Shown one piece after another: positions 33,072 to 36,078 of a DNA stretch of 36,078 nt. The position numbers and the translations under genes are program-made. The stretch is taken from assembly GCA_051891435.1 (NCBI GenBank), contig JBJFFE010000061.1, positions 1 through 36,078 on the forward strand, in the 5' to 3' direction. Numbering within the stretch: the first letter of the stretch is position 1; each line of letters begins with the position of its first letter. Source of the stretch: UMGS1933 sp051891435 (GTDB lineage: Bacteria; Bacillota; Clostridia; TANB77; CAG-508). The notes under the pieces were generated by a model that had not been told where the DNA came from, made no database searches, and worked only from the letters and a program-made list of their open reading frames with translations.

Positions 33072-33852
33072 TTACAATTTCCCCAACTTATATGTGACGA
33101 AAAAGCAAAGCCCTGCAAGAAGAATGCCCAATATATAGTCAAAAGAAAAAGTGAAACCAGGAAAAATAACTAAAATTGAGCCAAGCACAAAACCAAAAAT
33201 TAAAAAATAAGTATAAGACTTGAAACGAGAAAAAAGAAAATTAATAATAAACAAAAAAACAATACTGCCTAAAATGAGCCCAATACCAAGAGGTAGAAGA
33301 AAAGAAAAGTTTAAACTAGAAATAGCAGCTAAATAGCTAGAATAAACACCAAGCATCATTAAAATAACAGTTTTGCTAACTCCGGGAATAACAATCCCAG
33401 CAGACATAAGAAAACCTGCTAAAATAAGGTATGAGTTAGAAAAAGTAGAAAGTGAATAAATCGCTTTTCTTTCTAATACAATTAGATAAATGCTAAAAAC
33501 AAAACTAACAATCAAACACATAACATGCGAAAAAGTAACCTTAGAAGTTTCACTTTGTTTAAAAACAATAGGGAGACTTCCTAAAATTAGACCAATAAAA
33601 GCATATGATGTAATGATATAAAAATTATCAAAAGCAACTTGTAAAAACTTACTAAATAGAAAAATACTAACTAAAGCTCCTAGAATTATAGGAAAAAGAA
33701 AGGTAGCATTTTTTTTTATATTTTTGAAAAAATGTAAACAAGCATCAACAAGTCTTTCATATAAACCAAAAGCAACACAAAAAACCCCGACTGCTAACAC
33801 CAGGAAGAATTGCACCAGCTCCAATTAAAATGCCAACTAAAAAACCTTTCAA
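33072..33852 (-). CDS. DUF368 polytopic membrane protein, needs a +1 frameshift at CGG
   Basis: 259 residues after the shift, with about seven to eight hydrophobic helices. DUF368 proteins are related to undecaprenyl-phosphate transporters (PopT), which recycle the cell-wall lipid carrier. The start is TTG at 33852 with AGGTGG upstream. The protein reads MKGFLVGILIGAGAILPGVSS. CGG at 33789-33787 breaks the standard frame. Skipping the C gives GVSS-G-VFCVAFGLYERLVD, the DUF368 signature (PGVSxG). The duplicated second half has the matching SAGIVIPGVSKTVILMMLGVY, showing which residues are expected. This is the only shifted gene on the minus strand, and its extra base is on its own coding strand. 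Confidence 0.88.
33787..33789 (-). other. in-frame CGG, +1 shift site 7 (DUF368)
   Basis: Minus-strand context AGC AGT C GGG GTT TTT. The shift gives PGVSSGV. This is the one site where the glycine codon is GGG. Confidence 0.88.
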
Positions 33853-33961
33853 AAAAAACCACCTATAAATAATATACGTAAAAATAGGGAAAATATACTT
33901 AAGAGGTAACTTACTTTAAAAAATACTAACAAATGTAATAGAATATCAATAAAAAAGAAAG

Positions 33962-33997
33962 CCCCCGCCTCTGGAAAACCAGTGGCAGGGGGAAGGA
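33962..33997 (-). terminator. GC-rich terminator of the third cassette
   Basis: On the minus strand CCCCCTGCCACTGG-TTTT-CCAG-AGGCGGGGG is followed by CTTTCTTTTTTATTG. Confidence 0.82.
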
Positions 33998-34001
33998 TTA
34001 G

Positions 34002-34324
34002 TTGCTGCGGGGCTCGATGTGCACGAGCCACCGCCTTTGGGTGCGATGCACATATGAAAATTCGTCCAGTTCCTGCGCCTGGGTGCGGCGGTTTTTCCGG
34101 ATAAAAACCCGGAAATTGCAGTCTACCAGGCGATGGAATACCTGGGTCATTAAGTTTGTGTCAGCAGAAAATCTGCTGATGCGGAACCAAGTGGAGCGCT
34201 TGTTGTACTGCTCGTTGGTCAGCTCCACGATGATTTTTTGCACCGCTGAGTTGAATTTGTCTTGTTGCAATTTATCCTGGAAACTCTGGGCGTCCAAGAA
34301 TTCCTGCGCGGTTTTTTCTTTCAT
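34002..34324 (-). CDS. hypothetical 107-aa protein on a foreign-looking cassette
   Basis: Not recognised. It begins MKEKTAQEFLDAQSFQDKLQQ and is basic and Arg/Gln-rich, with no membrane segment or Cys pair (one Cys in VDCNFRVFIRKN). The GC content is clearly higher than in the native genes. Arginine is written mostly CGC and CGG. Three CGG are in frame as Arg (in CNFR, VFIR and QRRW). AGAAAGGAAAT precedes the ATG, as in the first cassette. It has its own consensus promoter and its own terminator. A small nucleic-acid-binding role would fit the basic composition, but that is a guess. Confidence 0.7.
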
Positions 34325-34463
34325 TTTTATTTCCTTTCTTTTTACACAGCTCCAATAGGAGCTGGCGACAATGGTGGATAGGTGAACTATATAAACATCC
34401 TGCTTCGCTAGGGTCCACCAGGATGGAATCTTTAAAAATAGGTACTCGACCTAGACTAATTAT

Positions 34464-34492
34464 ATTATACCACAAATTAACATAAAATGCAA
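34464..34492 (-). promoter_or_regulatory. consensus promoter of the third cassette
   Basis: On the minus strand, TTGCAT (34492-34487) and TATAAT (34469-34464) are 17 bases apart. A leader of about 130 bases follows, with AGCTCC...GGAGCT and a CATCCTGGTGGACC/GGATG hairpin region. Confidence 0.78.
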
Positions 34493-34559
34493 ATTTGCAA
34501 AAAAATAAGAAACAAAAACCGTGTCTTGTCGAATCTTGACATATGATTTTTGTTGTAAA

Positions 34560-34808
34560 ATTAAAAATAATATGTTATAAACAAAGTATGAAATATATAT
34601 TTTCATGCTAATTTTAATTCAATGATTTTTAATTTCAAATTAAAGGCAAATCGCCAAAAGTTTCATTATTGTATGTTCTCCTAAAGTAAGTACTCTTATT
34701 AAAATACTATGTTCAATGGGGTATACCATAAAGATAGTGCCATTAGAGAAAGAAAAAATAAAAAAGAGCTAAAAAATATTTACAAAATTACTTGTAAATA
34801 TTTTTTTT
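34560..34808 (+). ncRNA. candidate non-coding transcript or leader upstream of pfkA
   Basis: A promoter-like TTGTAA-17-TATAAA lies near 34553-34581. It is followed by about 200 bases without an open frame but with small hairpins (ATGAAA...TTTCAT, GGC-AAATC-GCC, GGTATACC). The stretch ends at a strong terminator (AAATATTTACA/TGTAAATATTT plus T-run, 34771-34808). I do not recognise a known RNA family. It could be a small RNA or an attenuated leader. The fold cannot be verified by eye. Confidence 0.4.
34771..34808 (+). terminator. terminator upstream of pfkA
   Basis: AAATATTTACA pairs with TGTAAATATTT and is followed by a T-run. The -35 box of pfkA overlaps its 3' arm. Confidence 0.8.
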
Positions 34809-34819
34809 ATTGGTATAAT
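34792..34819 (+). promoter_or_regulatory. promoter of pfkA
   Basis: TTGTAA (34792-34797) and TATAAT (34814-34819) are separated by 16 bases, giving a leader of about 50 bases with AAGGAGGAG before the ATG. Confidence 0.68.
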
Positions 34820-34874
34820 ATATGTTAGAATTTTAGAAAAATGAACTTCGACTTTTTCTAAGGAGGAGAAAAAT

Positions 34875-36011
34875 ATGATAAAAAAAGTAGCAATTATTAC
34901 TAATGGAGGAGACTGCCCAGGCTTAAATGCAGTAATTCGTGCAATAGTTAAAACAGCAGAAGCTCATAATGTTGAATGTTATGGATTTATAGAAGGTTAT
35001 AAAGGCATGCTTAAAAACGAATTTATAAGGCTAGAATCATCAGGTTCTGCATCTGGATTATTACACAGAGGTGGAACAATAATTGGTTCTTCAAATAGTA
35101 CAAATTTGTTTAATTATAAAGTAGAAGAAAATGGAAAAGTAGAATATAGAGATCTATCAAATGTTGCAATTGATAATGTAAGAAGAGATGGATTTGATTG
35201 TATCTTTACTTTAGGAGGAGATGGAACTCAAAAATCTGCAAGAGACTTTTCAGTAAAAGGATTAAATGTAATAGGGGTTCCAAAAACAATAGATAATGAT
35301 GTTGCACATACAGAAATTACATTTGGTTATAATACGGCAGTGTCAGTAGCAACAGAAGCATTAGATAGATTACACTCAACAGCAGAATCGCACCATAGAG
35401 TAATGGTACTAGAGGTGATGGGAAGATATGCTGGCTGGATAGCCTTAGAATCTGCAATAGCAGGAGGAGCAGATGTAGCATTAATTCCAGAAATACCTTA
35501 TGATATAGATAAAGTTGTAGAAAAAATAAATAAAAGAAGAGCAGCTGGAAAGAAATTCAGTATAGTTGTAGTATCAGAAGGAGCTAGACCTAAAGATGGA
35601 AACATAGTTGTAAAAAGAATGATGGATGATGGAAAAGGCTTAGACAATGTAAGACTTGGAGGAATAGGAGAAAAGGTAGCAGAAGAAATAGAAGAAAAAA
35701 CAGGTATGGTTTCTAGATGTACAGTACTTGGATATGTTCAAAGAGGAGGAACACCAACATCATATGATAGAGTACTTTCAACGAAATATGGATATAAAGC
35801 AATGGAATTAGCATTAGAAGGAAAATTCAACACACTAGTAACATTAAAAAATGGGAAATTAGACTGTGTACCATTAGAAGATGTTATTGGAAACAATAAA
35901 GAAATAGGTGCAAAATCTGGAGGAACAGAGAGTACATCTATTAAAAGAGTACAAATGGATGACGATTTAATAAAAGTTGCAAGAAACCTAGAAATTAATT
36001 TGGGTGATTAA
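34875..36011 (+). CDS. pfkA: 6-phosphofructokinase, mixed-type (group III-like)
   Basis: 378-residue enzyme phosphorylating fructose 6-phosphate in glycolysis. The N-terminus ITNGGDCPGLNAVIRAIV, FTLGGDGTQKSA, VPKTIDNDV and EVMGRYAGWIALESAIAGGADVALIPE are all present, as is RGGTPTSYDRVL. GGDGT (Gly at the position that in PPi enzymes is Asp) suggests ATP use. Lys in PKTIDND is typical of PPi-type enzymes, where ATP-PFK has Gly. This combination is known from mixed-type PFKs, so the donor cannot be settled here. The length exceeds the ~320 of classic ATP-PFK. It has its own promoter and stands alone. Confidence 0.92.
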   Translation: MIKKVAIITNGGDCPGLNAVIRAIVKTAEAHNVECYGFIEGYKGMLKNEFIRLESSGSASGLLHRGGTIIGSSNSTNLFNYKVEENGKVEYRDLSNVAIDNVRRDGFDCIFTLGGDGTQKSARDFSVKGLNVIGVPKTIDNDVAHTEITFGYNTAVSVATEALDRLHSTAESHHRVMVLEVMGRYAGWIALESAIAGGADVALIPEIPYDIDKVVEKINKRRAAGKKFSIVVVSEGARPKDGNIVVKRMMDDGKGLDNVRLGGIGEKVAEEIEEKTGMVSRCTVLGYVQRGGTPTSYDRVLSTKYGYKAMELALEGKFNTLVTLKNGKLDCVPLEDVIGNNKEIGAKSGGTESTSIKRVQMDDDLIKVARNLEINLGD

Positions 36012-36023
36012 TATTGTTACTAG

Positions 36024-36078
36024 TCAGCCTACCTTTTGTATGATTTTCTAAAAAATTAAATTCTCCAAGGCATACGCG
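36024..36078. repeat. structured repeat F, family 2, cut by the window end
   Basis: TCAGCCTACCTTTTGTATGATT and CTCCAAGGCATACGCG match the reverse complement of the 3' arm and tip of copy E. It is inverted relative to E and broken at the window end. Confidence 0.85.

Noticed and set aside
7661..33789. Sequencing or assembly errors as the cause of the seven frameshifts
   Set aside because: Errors would not choose codon phase, coding strand and a C before GG at all seven sites, nor spare the many out-of-frame CGG sites. None of the breaks lies in a long homopolymer (longest is CCCC). I cannot exclude it fully without reads.

Overview
The window is a 36 kb, very AT-rich piece of a Gram-positive, spore-forming Clostridia-type genome. 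The evidence is a spoVAC-spoVAD-spoVAE operon, Firmicutes-style sigma-A promoters and AGGAGG ribosome sites, a T-box, an infC leader, cdaA, and a sepF/divIVA pair. It looks like one contig from an uncultivated (probably gut) organism. Both ends fall inside repeats that also occur internally, at 32.7 kb and 33.0 kb. I cannot name the species.

Layout. 0.1-2.5 kb: a Zn/Cd-type ArsR/SmtB repressor and its P1B efflux ATPase. 2.6-4.4 kb: a small membrane peptide, diadenylate cyclase cdaA, truA. 4.5-6.8 kb: rplM-rpsI divergent from infC-rpmI-rplT. 7-8.1 kb: alr. 8.1-8.5 kb: a foreign-looking cassette. 8.5-10.6 kb: dodecin and spoVACDE. 10.9-19.3 kb: a nine-gene type IV pilus operon. 19.4-20.3 kb: a ROK sugar kinase. 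20.4-21.0 kb: a second foreign-looking cassette. 21.1-25.9 kb: mutL, miaA, a HlyD-like membrane protein, sepF. 26.1-29.5 kb: divIVA, cca, a GLUG-repeat pilin-like protein. 29.5-32.7 kb: T-box and valS. 33-36 kb: a DUF368 membrane protein, a third cassette, pfkA.

Central observation. Six ordinary genes, several of them essential, are each broken by exactly one extra base (alr by two). They are alr, mutL, miaA, valS, a GLUG-repeat gene and a DUF368 gene. At all seven sites the reading frame meets a CGG codon. Skipping the C and reading the next three bases (GGA, GGC or GGG) as glycine restores the frame and puts glycine where the family expects it. Examples are the MiaA P-loop ASGKS, Alr RPGIMLYG and KGTSISYGRTY, and ValRS DLVGKT. 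I found no other in-frame CGG in any vertically inherited-looking gene of the window, while out-of-frame CGG is common and harmless. The simplest reading is that CGG has lost its arginine meaning and that C-GGN is decoded as glycine with a +1 frameshift. The counter-evidence is three stand-alone cassettes (8.1, 20.4 and 34.0 kb) that use CGG as a plain arginine codon eight times. They look horizontally acquired.

Second observation. At least six copies or fragments of long-hairpin structured repeats sit in intergenic regions. They have conserved scaffold ends and interchangeable terminal domains.
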